Shown in pieces: positions 7,720-15,250 of a stretch of 38,792 bases of DNA. Origin of the DNA: Sphingomonas asaccharolytica NBRC 15499 (GTDB lineage Bacteria > Pseudomonadota > Alphaproteobacteria > Sphingomonadales > Sphingomonadaceae); NCBI RefSeq assembly GCF_001598355.1, contig NZ_BCYU01000043.1:1-38792 (forward strand). The letters are read 5' to 3'. A program made the translations under genes and the position numbers. Within the stretch, counting starts at the first letter, position 1, and every line of letters starts with the position of its first letter. The notes under the pieces are model-generated. The model did not search any database. It saw nothing but the letters and a program-made list of their open reading frames with translations, and was not told the DNA's origin.

Positions 7720-8649
7720 GTGTCTCAGTCTCTGGCCGTCACCGCCCACGGCCTCGTCAAGAATTTCGGTGGGCGGCGTGTGGTCGACGGCGTCGATCTC
7801 GCGGTGCCGACCGGGACGATCTACGGCGTGCTCGGCCCCAATGGCGCGGGCAAGACCACGACCTTGCGCATGCTGCTTGGCATCATCGAACCCGATGAAG
7901 GCGAGCGCACTTTGCTCGGCCGCGACCGCCCACGTGAGGCGAGCGACCATGTCGGTTATCTGCCGGAGGAACGCGGCCTCTATCCGCAGATGAAGGCGCG
8001 CGAAGCGATCGCCTTCATGGGGGCGTTGCGTGGCCTGCCGTGGAAAATCGGGCGCAAGCGCGCGATCGAGATGATGGAGCAAGCGGGCCTCGGCTATGCC
8101 GTCGATTTCAAGATCCGCAAATTATCCAAGGGCATGGCGCAGCTGGTCCAGTTGCTCGGATCGGTCGTCCACCAGCCCGATCTGCTTGTCCTCGACGAAC
8201 CCTTTTCCGGGCTCGACCCGGTCAATCAGGAAGGGCTCGAACGGCTGATCCGCGCCGAGCAGGCGCGCGGCGCCACCGTCCTCTTCTCCACCCATGTCAT
8301 GGCGCATGCCGAGCGGCTTTGCGACCGGCTGGCGATCATTGCCGGGGGCAAGCGGCGGTTCGAGGGTACCGTCGCCGAAGCGCGCGGGATGCTGCCGATG
8401 CGCGCACATTATCAACCCGAACGCGACGGCCCGGAGGTGGCGGCAATACTGCCGGCCGACGCCCAGCATAATGGCCGCGATTGGGTATTCCCGATCGCCG
8501 ATAACGGAGTCGAAGCCTTGCTGCTTAAGCTGACCCAGTCGGGTTTTGGCGTGGCCGGCCTGTCGATCGAGCGTCCCGGGCTGCACGATGCCTTCGTTCG
8601 GATCGTCGGCGCTGAAGCGCTTGCCCAGGCTGAAGCGGAGGCGCTGTGA
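7720..8649 (+). CDS. ABC transporter ATP-binding protein (NatA-like)
   Basis: This 309-residue ATPase is the nucleotide-binding half of an ABC-2 type exporter. The Walker A motif GPNGAGKT is at about residues 39-46. The signature is KLSKGMAQ, with LSKGM in place of LSGGQ. Walker B is LLVLDEPFSGLDP and the H-loop is FSTHVM. The extra C-terminal domain of about 90 residues, ending in a VEALLLKLTQSG-type segment and HDAFVRIVG, fits the NatA/DrrA/YhaQ branch. GTG 7720 was chosen as start because GGGAGG stands 4-10 nt upstream and the homologous region begins there. The stop overlaps the permease start (TGATG), so both halves are made together. Confidence 0.93.
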   Translation: MSQSLAVTAHGLVKNFGGRRVVDGVDLAVPTGTIYGVLGPNGAGKTTTLRMLLGIIEPDEGERTLLGRDRPREASDHVGYLPEERGLYPQMKAREAIAFMGALRGLPWKIGRKRAIEMMEQAGLGYAVDFKIRKLSKGMAQLVQLLGSVVHQPDLLVLDEPFSGLDPVNQEGLERLIRAEQARGATVLFSTHVMAHAERLCDRLAIIAGGKRRFEGTVAEARGMLPMRAHYQPERDGPEVAAILPADAQHNGRDWVFPIADNGVEALLLKLTQSGFGVAGLSIERPGLHDAFVRIVGAEALAQAEAEAL

Positions 8650-9890
8650 TGACCGGCAATTACCGTCGCGCGCTTCGCCAGGCGATGACCGTCGCCCGGC
8701 GCGATTTTATCGCCACGGTGTTCACCCCGACTTTCCTGCTGTTCCTGTTGTCGCCGATGTTCACGATCCTGTTCGGCGCGGCCGGCGGTCTTGGTGCCTC
8801 CACTGTGACGCAGGGCGCCGCCGGTCGCGCGCGCATCGTCGTCGTTGCCGCGCCCGACCAGGCCGCTGCGATCGTTGCGACTGATCGGCAACTTCGCAAG
8901 GTTTTCGGGAGCGCCGACATCCCACCGCCACTGGATATTGCGACCCCGAGCGGCGACCCGGCGGCACAGGCGCGCGCCGCGGTTATGGAGCGTAGCGGCG
9001 ACGTCGATGCGGCGATCTACGGCCCGCTTGAGAAGCCGACGATACTCTATGGTGGTAATGGCCAAAACGAAGCTGATTATCTCGCCGGGCTGGCAGAGCA
9101 GACATTGCGCGCGCAGAAGCTAGGCTCAACGGCGACGCTCAGCGCGCCAATTAAAACTCGCCTCACCCGTACCGCAGTAACCGCGAGCGGCCACAATGCC
9201 GCAGCGTTGTTCGCCGTCATGGCAATATTTCTGCTGACCCTGTTCCTCGCCGGCCTGACGATGGGCACGATGGCGGAGGAGCGCAGCAACAAGGTGATCG
9301 AGGTTCTGGCCGCCGCCGTACCGCTCGAATCTGTCTTTTTCGGCAAGTTGATCGGCATGTTCGGCGTCGCGTTGCTATTCGTCGGTTTCTGGGGCGCAGT
9401 CGCGAGCCAGATCACAAGCGTCCTGCCCGCCGGCGTCGCGACGGCATTAGCGGGGGTGGCGCCAGCCGTCGGCAAGCCGGTTTTCGCCTTGTTGTTCCTC
9501 GCCTATTTTGTGATGTCGTATCTGCTGGTCGGCGCGGTTTATCTGATCCTCGGCGCACAGGCCTCGACCCAACGCGAATTGCAGATGATGGCGCTGCCGA
9601 TGACCATTGTGCAGATGGCCAATGTTGGCATGTCGACCGCGGCCGCGGGGCGCCCCGGCAGCACGATCGCCTGGATCGCGGAGATCTTTCCGTTCAGCTC
9701 GCCGATGGCGATGGCCGCGCACGCCGCCAATTCGTCCGCTTTGTGGCCGCACGCCGTCGCGATCCTGTGGCAATTGCTATGGGTGTCGTTGGTGATCTCG
9801 CTTGGCGCGCGCTGGTTCCGCCGCGGCGTGCTGAAGTCGGGCGAAGGGCCCAAGCGCAAACGCAAACAGCAGCAGCCCGCGAGCAGCTAA
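8649..9890 (+). CDS. ABC-2 type permease (NatB-like)
   Basis: The 413-residue permease is the membrane partner of the preceding ATPase. One helix near residues 20-45 (FIATVFTPTFLLFLLSPMFTILF) is followed by a large periplasmic domain (about 50-185) and then five hydrophobic segments. The motif AEERSNKVIEVLAAAVPLESVFFGKLIG is the hallmark of ABC-2/NatB permeases. The C-terminus is strongly basic (KRKRKQQQ). The family includes the Na+ exporter NatB and exporters of peptides or lipids; substrate cannot be decided here. Start is ATG 8649, sharing one base with the upstream TGA; the GTG immediately before it (8646) is also in frame. It ends 2 nt before the structured element at 9892. Confidence 0.92.
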   Translation: MTGNYRRALRQAMTVARRDFIATVFTPTFLLFLLSPMFTILFGAAGGLGASTVTQGAAGRARIVVVAAPDQAAAIVATDRQLRKVFGSADIPPPLDIATPSGDPAAQARAAVMERSGDVDAAIYGPLEKPTILYGGNGQNEADYLAGLAEQTLRAQKLGSTATLSAPIKTRLTRTAVTASGHNAAALFAVMAIFLLTLFLAGLTMGTMAEERSNKVIEVLAAAVPLESVFFGKLIGMFGVALLFVGFWGAVASQITSVLPAGVATALAGVAPAVGKPVFALLFLAYFVMSYLLVGAVYLILGAQASTQRELQMMALPMTIVQMANVGMSTAAAGRPGSTIAWIAEIFPFSSPMAMAAHAANSSALWPHAVAILWQLLWVSLVISLGARWFRRGVLKSGEGPKRKRKQQQPASS

Positions 9891-9891
9891 G

Positions 9892-9972
9892 AGTCTGTTT
9901 GACAAACTCGCGAAAGAGCGAGTTTTGAGACCGCACCGCGAAACGCGCCCTCAGCGCGTTTTCAAACAGACT
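9892..9972. repeat. Multi-hairpin junction element, AGTCTGTTTGA type
   Basis: An 11-bp outer stem, AGTCTGTTTGA (9892-9902) with TCAAACAGACT (9962-9972), encloses two 8-bp hairpins: AAACTCGC/GCGAGTTT (9904-9911, 9918-9925) and AAACGCGC/GCGCGTTT (9941-9948, 9954-9961). It starts 2 nt after the ABC permease stop and may serve as its terminator. It shares the AAACTCGC/GCGAGTTT hairpin and a CTGTTTG-containing outer stem with the larger element at 35464-35620. Confidence 0.8.
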
Positions 9973-10038
9973 AGCCGCTCCACTATTGACATCGGTGTAA
10001 GTATACGTTTGTCTCGCCCGATAAATGGGAGAGTGGGC

Positions 10039-11307
10039 ATGGCGACTCAAGCCGAAATTACCGAGATGATGGCGAAGGGTCCTACCTTCAAATATGACGG
10101 TCCGGTCGACCCGCTCGACGTCAGCCGCGCCGAACTCTATCGCGACGATGTCTGGCAGGAGCCGTTCAGGAAGCTCCGCGCCGAATCGCCGGTCCACAAG
10201 GTCGAGAATTCGGATTATGGGCCTTATTGGTCGATCTCCACCTACAAGCCGATCCTCGAGGCGGAATCGCTGCCCGATGTCTTTTCGTCCGAAGCGGGCG
10301 GCATCACGCTCGCCGACTTCCTGCCCGACAGCGACGTCAGGATGCCGATGTTCATCGCGATGGACCGGCCCAAACATACCGGCCAGCGCCGCACCGTCGC
10401 CCCCGCCTTCACGCCGAGCGAGATGGTGCGGATGAAGGAGGACATCGTCCGCCGCACCGCCGAAATCCTCGACACGCTGCCTTATGGCGAGCCGTTCGAC
10501 TGGGTCGACACGGTGTCGATCGAACTGACCACCCAGATGCTCGCGCTCCTGTTCGATTTTCCCTGGGAAGACCGCCGCAAGCTGACCTTCTGGTCCGATT
10601 GGGCTGGCGATATCGAGCTGGTCAAGACGCCCGAACTGCGTGCCGAGCGGCTGACGCACATGTTCGAATGTGGCGCCTATTTCCAGAATCTGTGGAACCA
10701 GAAAGTCGACAAGGAGCCGACGCCCGATCTGATCAGCATGATGATCCATTCGGACGCGATGGCGGAAATGGATCAGTATGAGTTCCTGGGGAACCTGATC
10801 CTGCTGATCGTCGGCGGCAACGATACGACGCGCAATTCGATGTCGGCGGCGGCTTACGGCCTCGACCTGTTTCCCGACGAGCGCGCCAAGCTCGAGGCGA
10901 ATCCCGAACTGATCCCCAATACGGTTCAGGAAATCATCCGCTGGCAGACCCCGCTCGCACATATGCGCCGCACCGCGACGCAGGATTACGAACTGGGCGG
11001 GCAGATGATCAAGGAAGGCGACAAGCTCGCGCTCTGGTATCTGTCGGCCAATCGCGATGAAACGGTGTTCGGCGACGACGCCGACAATATCGTCGTCGAC
11101 CGCCCCAATGCGCGCCGCCACCTGGCGTTCGGTCACGGCATCCACCGCTGCGTCGGGGCCCGCCTCGCCGAACTCCAGATCAGCGTGCTGCTCGAGGAAA
11201 TGGCCAAGCGCCGGATGCGCGTGAACGTGCTGGGCGAGCCGGAGCGCGTGGCGGCCTGTTTCGTGCACGGCTATCGCAAGCTGCCGGTCGAAATCAGCAG
11301 ATATTGA
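10039..11307 (+). CDS. Cytochrome P450, CYP153-type (alkane/fatty acyl hydroxylase-like)
   Basis: The 422-residue soluble P450 has all core motifs. The I-helix is LLIVGGNDTTRNSM and the K-helix EIIRW carries the ExxR pair. The haem loop is FGHGIHRCVGARLAE, with Cys371 as the axial ligand. EIIRWQTPLAHMRR, LWYLSANRDE and the N-terminal DPLDVSRAELYRDD...PFRKLRAESPVH closely resemble CYP153 enzymes, which hydroxylate the terminal carbon of alkanes, alcohols or fatty acids. Such P450s need a ferredoxin and a ferredoxin reductase; neither is encoded in this window. Start ATG 10039 follows GGGAGAGTGGGC. TTGACA at 9986 could be a -35 box but no good -10 is spaced correctly. Substrate is an inference. 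Confidence 0.92.
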   Translation: MATQAEITEMMAKGPTFKYDGPVDPLDVSRAELYRDDVWQEPFRKLRAESPVHKVENSDYGPYWSISTYKPILEAESLPDVFSSEAGGITLADFLPDSDVRMPMFIAMDRPKHTGQRRTVAPAFTPSEMVRMKEDIVRRTAEILDTLPYGEPFDWVDTVSIELTTQMLALLFDFPWEDRRKLTFWSDWAGDIELVKTPELRAERLTHMFECGAYFQNLWNQKVDKEPTPDLISMMIHSDAMAEMDQYEFLGNLILLIVGGNDTTRNSMSAAAYGLDLFPDERAKLEANPELIPNTVQEIIRWQTPLAHMRRTATQDYELGGQMIKEGDKLALWYLSANRDETVFGDDADNIVVDRPNARRHLAFGHGIHRCVGARLAELQISVLLEEMAKRRMRVNVLGEPERVAACFVHGYRKLPVEISRY

Positions 11308-11395
11308 GCCGAGCGCGCGCGCCTCGCGCAGCGGATTGAAACCGGCGACGGCCGTCGACCGTACCTATATAGGTTCGACCGATGGAGCCTGCACG

Positions 11396-11890
11396 ATGAC
11401 GTTCGACCGCCGCCACTTCCTGACCCTAGCCGGCACCGGCGCCGCGACGATGCTGTTCGGAGGCTGCCGCGCCGCGCCAGCCCGCCCGCCCGAGAAGTTC
11501 GAATTCCAGTTGAGCGATGCCGAATGGCGCAAGCGCCTGCCCGGCGAATCCTACCAGGTGCTCCGTCACGAAGCGACCGAGGTGCCGTTCTCCAGCCCGC
11601 TCAATAACGAGCATCGCGCTGGGATCTTCTCGTGCAAGGGATGCGCGCTGCCGCTCTATTCGTCGAAGACCAAGTTCGACAGCGGTACCGGATGGCCGAG
11701 CTTTTGGGCGCCGCTCGCGAATGCGATCAAGACGCGCAACGACGGCTCGTTGGGGATGTCGCGCACAGAAGTCCATTGCCGGCGCTGCGGTGGCCATCTC
11801 GGGCATGTGTTCGATGATGGACCCAGGCCGACGGGCTTGCGCTATTGCATGAATGGCGCTGCGATGAATTTCACGCCGGGCAAGGCATAA
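11396..11890 (+). CDS. msrB: Peptide-methionine (R)-S-oxide reductase MsrB, exported form
   Basis: MsrB repairs R-methionine sulfoxide in proteins. The 164-residue protein has a twin-arginine-like leader (MTFDRRHFLTLAG, Arg5-Arg6) and a possible lipobox FGGC with Cys24, so it is probably a Tat-exported lipoprotein acting in the periplasm. Zinc is bound by Cys80/Cys83 and Cys128/Cys131. GTGWPSF (about 97-103), HLGHVFDDGP and RYCMN with catalytic Cys151 are family motifs. The usual RYCINS is RYCMNG here. The ATG at 11396 is taken because it begins the Tat-like leader; an upstream in-frame ATG at 11336 adds residues without signal character. It lies 88 nt after the P450, possibly a separate unit. 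Confidence 0.94.
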   Translation: MTFDRRHFLTLAGTGAATMLFGGCRAAPARPPEKFEFQLSDAEWRKRLPGESYQVLRHEATEVPFSSPLNNEHRAGIFSCKGCALPLYSSKTKFDSGTGWPSFWAPLANAIKTRNDGSLGMSRTEVHCRRCGGHLGHVFDDGPRPTGLRYCMNGAAMNFTPGKA

Positions 11891-11916
11891 CGCCGGCCGC
11901 GATCAGACTTCTGCTT

Positions 11917-11995
11917 GTGCTCCTGCGAAAGCAGGAGCCCAGGGGCTCTATAGGCCGTCGCTTGCGACTCCGGGCTCCTGCTTTCGCAGGAGCAC
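11917..11995. repeat. Large intergenic palindromic repeat (CTCCTGC family)
   Basis: Two 24-nt arms (11917-11940 and 11972-11995) are perfect inverted copies. Each arm also folds on itself: GCTCCTGC-GAAA-GCAGGAGC on the left, and the same stem with a TTTC loop on the right. The centre holds a smaller stem (GTCGC/GCGAC). It lies between convergent msrB and the CHAP gene, so it may end transcription on both strands. The design is that of a REP/BIME-like dispersed repeat. Confidence 0.85.
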
Positions 11996-12059
11996 GAATT
12001 CAAACTACTGGATGAAGTAGCGCGCCTGCTCGACGACAGCGGCGCCCCGGCCGGCTCGC

Positions 12060-12626
12060 TCAGTCGCGGACGCCGACCACGCCGCGCGCACCGACCGGAG
12101 CGATCGTGGCGATCGTCTGGCTGCTGCGCGAGGTGTCGAACTGGTCGCTGTCGTCATTATCCATCTTCGGCGCGCCGGCACCGTAGATGAAGCCCTTGGT
12201 CGGATAGACCGTGGTGCCCAGCCCGCCGGTCGGACCGTACCAGACCTTGACCTGGCTCCAATCGCCTTGGGGCGAAACGTCGATCGCGCGGACATTGGTT
12301 TCGACGCCGCCGCGACGCGACCAATTGGCGTGGGTCAGCAGAACCTCGCGTTCGCTGACGATCGCCGAGACCATCGCGACGTGGCCGAGCGGCATGCGAC
12401 CGAACGACGCGAAGGCGAGGACTGCGCCAACCTTGGGCGCATTGCCGCGCTCATATTTGCCGGCAGCCTGCGACCACCAGGTGTTGGCATTGCCGAAAAT
12501 CTGAATGCCCGAAATCTCACGCGCATAGGGAGCGCATTGCCAGAACCGAGCCTGTGCCGGCACCGTCGTCGCCAGGGCGCAGAGCGCCACCAGCGCGAAT
12601 CGCGCTGCCAAACCACCAAATTTCAT
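12060..12626 (-). CDS. Secreted CHAP-domain protein (probable cell wall amidase/peptidase)
   Basis: The 188-residue protein begins with a signal peptide (about residues 1-29, MKFGGLAARF... ending VPAQA). A CHAP domain follows. QCAPYAREISGI supplies the catalytic cysteine, and GHVAMVSAIVSEREVLLTHANWS supplies the histidine and an Asn as third residue. CHAP enzymes cleave peptidoglycan stem peptides or cross-links in the periplasm. The C-terminal ~40 residues are polar (MDNDDSDQFDTSRSSQ) and unassigned. Start ATG 12626 is preceded by a G-run (GGGGGG). The frame stays open upstream but without signal peptide sense. It is a single gene in front of a divergent-free 207-bp gap. Confidence 0.87.
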   Translation of the reverse strand: MKFGGLAARFALVALCALATTVPAQARFWQCAPYAREISGIQIFGNANTWWSQAAGKYERGNAPKVGAVLAFASFGRMPLGHVAMVSAIVSEREVLLTHANWSRRGGVETNVRAIDVSPQGDWSQVKVWYGPTGGLGTTVYPTKGFIYGAGAPKMDNDDSDQFDTSRSSQTIATIAPVGARGVVGVRD

Positions 12627-12720
12627 GCGACCCCCCAAAGGTCCGTTGAAGTGTTGATGGTGGGTTAGGTGGACAAAACCGACATGGGAACCCTGTCGGC
12701 ACGATGAACGGAACCTTTCA

Positions 12721-12740
12721 CGACGAACTGTGTTTCGTCG
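12721..12740. terminator. Small hairpin between the GPH transporter and CHAP genes
   Basis: CGACGAA (12721-12727) pairs perfectly with TTCGTCG (12734-12740) across CTGTGT. It lies downstream of the GPH transporter stop and upstream of the CHAP gene, both on -, and could be a weak terminator. No T-run follows. The rest of the 207-bp gap (12627-12833) shows nothing else clear. Confidence 0.35.
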
Positions 12741-12833
12741 CCGGTGAATGCCCAAATGCGGTATCGCGCGGACCCGACGCACACCTGCGCTACCCATATT
12801 TTGTGGCCGATATTCAGCGAATCGCTACCGCTA

Positions 12834-14291
12834 TCACGGTGCGTGGGGGGCTCCCTCGGCCTCGGCCGCCGCGATCATCCGCGCCAGCCGCGCTTCATGT
12901 TCGGTGCGGCCGAACGGGAATTTGGAAAACAGGACGGCCGCGACGATCGCCAGTGAGCCGTAGATCAGGATGAAGGCGAGCGTCAGATGGTCGATCACCG
13001 CGATCGGCACCATGCCGGGCTTGGCGCCCTTGGGAAACGACACGAGATCGAGCAGCTGGCCGACGATCATGATGCCCAGGCCGGACGTGCATTTCTGGAC
13101 GAAGAACGACCCGGCGAAATAGACACCCTCCGACCGGCGGCCGGTTCGTGCTTCCGAATCCTCGACAACGTCGGCCATCATCGACGCGCCCAGGATGAAC
13201 GACGAGACGCTGAGCGCGGTCGCGGTGACGAAGATCGGCAGCAGCAGGAACACCAGCGCGCTCGATCCCGGCTGGGGAGTCACGCCGGCAAAGCGAAGCC
13301 AATAAGGCATGGTATGGAACACCGTAGCAGCCAGCACGAACCCCATCGCGGCGTGGGGTTTGCTCATCCGCTTGCCGACCGCCGGCGCAATGAGGAAGGC
13401 GAGCGCCGCACCCAGCATCAGCGCGAAGGGCAATAGCTGCAACGCCCAGGACTGGAATTGCCAGACATAGCTATAGGTATAGTTGGACAGCGCGTAGCTG
13501 ATCCCTTGATTGGTATAGGCGCAGATGCCCGCCAGCATCAGGATCAGGAACCCGCGGTTCTTGACCGTCTCCCACAGCTCGCGGAAATGCTCGCCGAGCG
13601 TCTGGCTGCGGACGACCGTCTTGGGCAACCGCGCGATTTCGTGATGCGTGCCGAACGCCGAGGCCAGGATAGCGACCACCATGATGACGGCGCTGGCAAT
13701 CGCCAGATGGCCGTAGCCGACGCGATTGAGCAGGCCGTTGGGATAGGCGGCCGACGGGGTCAGGAACACGCCATAGGCGAGCAACAGGATCGTCAGCCCG
13801 CCCGCCCAGCCGAACAGATAGCGGTAGGAGGTGATCCGCGTGCGCTCGTCGTAATCGGAGGTCAGTTCGGGCGTCAGCGCCTGCGACGGCACTTCGTAGC
13901 AACTGACCGCGCTGCGCACGACGACCGCGGTCACGAACAGCCAGACAAGCGTGGCGCCGCTGCTCAAATGCGGTGGATTCCACAACAGCAACCAGCCAAT
14001 CGCGATCGGCAGCGCCGCCGAATACATCCATGGATGGCGCCGCCCCCAGCGGCCCCGGGTGCGGTCCGACAACACGCCGATCAGTGGGTCGACGAACGCG
14101 TCGCAGACGAGCGCGATGAAAATGACCAACCCGACCGTCGAGGCGTCGAGCCCGACCACCTGATTGTAGAAGATCAGCAGGAACGTACCGAACCCGGCAT
14201 CCTTGACGCCGTAAGCAACCGACCCGAAGCCGTAGCTTGCCGTGGTCCAGGTCGACAGCCGCCGCGCCGCCGGCGTCGCCAGCTTGCTCAC
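12834..14291 (-). CDS. MFS transporter, GPH (MelB-like) sodium/proton:glycoside symporter family
   Basis: The 485-residue protein has about 12 transmembrane segments. The loop between helices 2 and 3 reads DAFVDPLIGVLSDRTRGRWGRRHPWM. In MelB the first Asp of this region binds the cation and the DRT-x-RWGRR stretch is the family fingerprint. YGFGSVAYGVKDAGFGTFLLIFY at the N-terminus and SCYEVPSQALTPELTSDYDERTRITSYR after helix 4 are also GPH motifs. The family imports sugars, glycosides and in alphaproteobacteria some terpenoid or steroid-like compounds. ATG 14291 overlaps the stop of the upstream SDR gene by 4 nt (ATGA), so the two form an operon. Substrate unknown. Confidence 0.92.
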   Translation of the reverse strand: MSKLATPAARRLSTWTTASYGFGSVAYGVKDAGFGTFLLIFYNQVVGLDASTVGLVIFIALVCDAFVDPLIGVLSDRTRGRWGRRHPWMYSAALPIAIGWLLLWNPPHLSSGATLVWLFVTAVVVRSAVSCYEVPSQALTPELTSDYDERTRITSYRYLFGWAGGLTILLLAYGVFLTPSAAYPNGLLNRVGYGHLAIASAVIMVVAILASAFGTHHEIARLPKTVVRSQTLGEHFRELWETVKNRGFLILMLAGICAYTNQGISYALSNYTYSYVWQFQSWALQLLPFALMLGAALAFLIAPAVGKRMSKPHAAMGFVLAATVFHTMPYWLRFAGVTPQPGSSALVFLLLPIFVTATALSVSSFILGASMMADVVEDSEARTGRRSEGVYFAGSFFVQKCTSGLGIMIVGQLLDLVSFPKGAKPGMVPIAVIDHLTLAFILIYGSLAIVAAVLFSKFPFGRTEHEARLARMIAAAEAEGAPHAP

Positions 14292-15118
14292 GAGGCGGCC
14301 GCCTCCAGTGACGAGAACAGGCCGGGCACATTGTCGTCCCAGCTAGCGCGCGTGCCGATCAGCATGCCACCATCGACCAGGATATGCGTGCCGGTAACGA
14401 AAGCGGCGTCATCGCTCGCCAGATACGAGACCGCGGCCGCAATGTCTTCGGGCCGGCCGGCGCGTTGCACCGGCTGGGCATGAGCGGCGGTCTGGGCGAT
14501 CACGCCGTTGACATGATCGCGCACCGCTCCTTCGAGCCCCAGCGCCGAGGTGAAGATGTTGGTGGTAATGAACCCCGGCACCACCGCGTTGACGCGGATA
14601 TTGAGCTTGGCGAGGTCGGCGGCGGCGACTTTGGTCAGGTGCAGCACGCCCGCTTTGGCCGTCGAATAAGCGGTCGGCGCATAACCGCTGCCCAGCGCCG
14701 AGACGCTCGACGTATTGACGATCGCTCCGCCGCCACGCTTCGCCATCAGCGGCGCGGCATAGCGGATGCCCATCGCCACCGATCGCAGCAACAGGCTCAT
14801 CGTGCGATCCCAATCGTCAGGCGAAATCTCGTCGATCTTGTCGCGCGCGCCCGCCGCGCCGGCATTGTTGAACAGAATATCGAGCCCGCCCGCGGCATCG
14901 GCGGCGGTCAGCAACGCCTCAATATCGGCGACTTGCGTCACGTCGGTTTTCTGGAAGCGGATGCGGCCGTTCGAGGTCTCGGCGAGTTCCTGGCCGCCCG
15001 CGACATCGACATCGCCAATCAGGACATCGGCGCCTTCCTCGACCAATCGCAGCGCCGTCGCGCGACCGATACCGGAGGCGCCGCCAGTGACCACGGCGCG
15101 CTTGCCCTGAAACCGCAT
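14288..15118 (-). CDS. Short-chain dehydrogenase/reductase
   Basis: A 276-residue classical SDR oxidoreductase. The NAD(P)-binding motif is TGGASGIG, followed by NNAGAAG. The active-site set is the Ser in NTSSVSALG and Tyr-Lys in YSTAKAG. DV in the GDVDVAG segment after beta-2 suggests NAD(H) preference. The start at ATG 15118 (MRFQGKRAVV) was chosen because AGGAG sits 7 nt upstream; in-frame ATGs at 15133 and 15151 lack one and lie across an inverted repeat. The MFS gene follows with a 4-nt overlap. Divergent to the acyl-CoA dehydrogenase, so probably part of one catabolic module. Substrate not known. Confidence 0.92.
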   Translation of the reverse strand: MRFQGKRAVVTGGASGIGRATALRLVEEGADVLIGDVDVAGGQELAETSNGRIRFQKTDVTQVADIEALLTAADAAGGLDILFNNAGAAGARDKIDEISPDDWDRTMSLLLRSVAMGIRYAAPLMAKRGGGAIVNTSSVSALGSGYAPTAYSTAKAGVLHLTKVAAADLAKLNIRVNAVVPGFITTNIFTSALGLEGAVRDHVNGVIAQTAAHAQPVQRAGRPEDIAAAVSYLASDDAAFVTGTHILVDGGMLIGTRASWDDNVPGLFSSLEAAAS

Positions 15119-15127
15119 TCCATTCTC

Positions 15128-15148
15128 CTGCATGTATTTTTCATGCAG
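15128..15148. promoter_or_regulatory. Candidate operator/hairpin in the divergent SDR-ACAD promoter region
   Basis: CTGCATG (15128-15134) and CATGCAG (15142-15148) form a perfect 7-bp dyad across TATTTTT. It is just upstream of the SDR ribosome binding site, in the 132-bp gap that separates the SDR (-) from the acyl-CoA dehydrogenase (+). It could be a regulator binding site or an mRNA hairpin. No regulator gene is adjacent. Confidence 0.45.
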
Positions 15149-15250
15149 CATAGAGGGGGCTTGAGGCCGGTCAATCCGACTTTTCGAATTTCGGGTTTGC
15201 GGGACTCACGGCTTTGAGGCATCGCACTTGCGGAACAACGGGAGAGGCAC

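Noticed and set aside
9986..10010. TTGACA as the -35 box of the P450 promoter
   Set aside because: No acceptable -10 hexamer lies 16-18 nt downstream, so it is mentioned only in the P450 entry and not called as a promoter.
13458..14483. Open frame on + opposite the GPH transporter
   Set aside because: Shadow of the transporter gene; no start signal or protein-like pattern.
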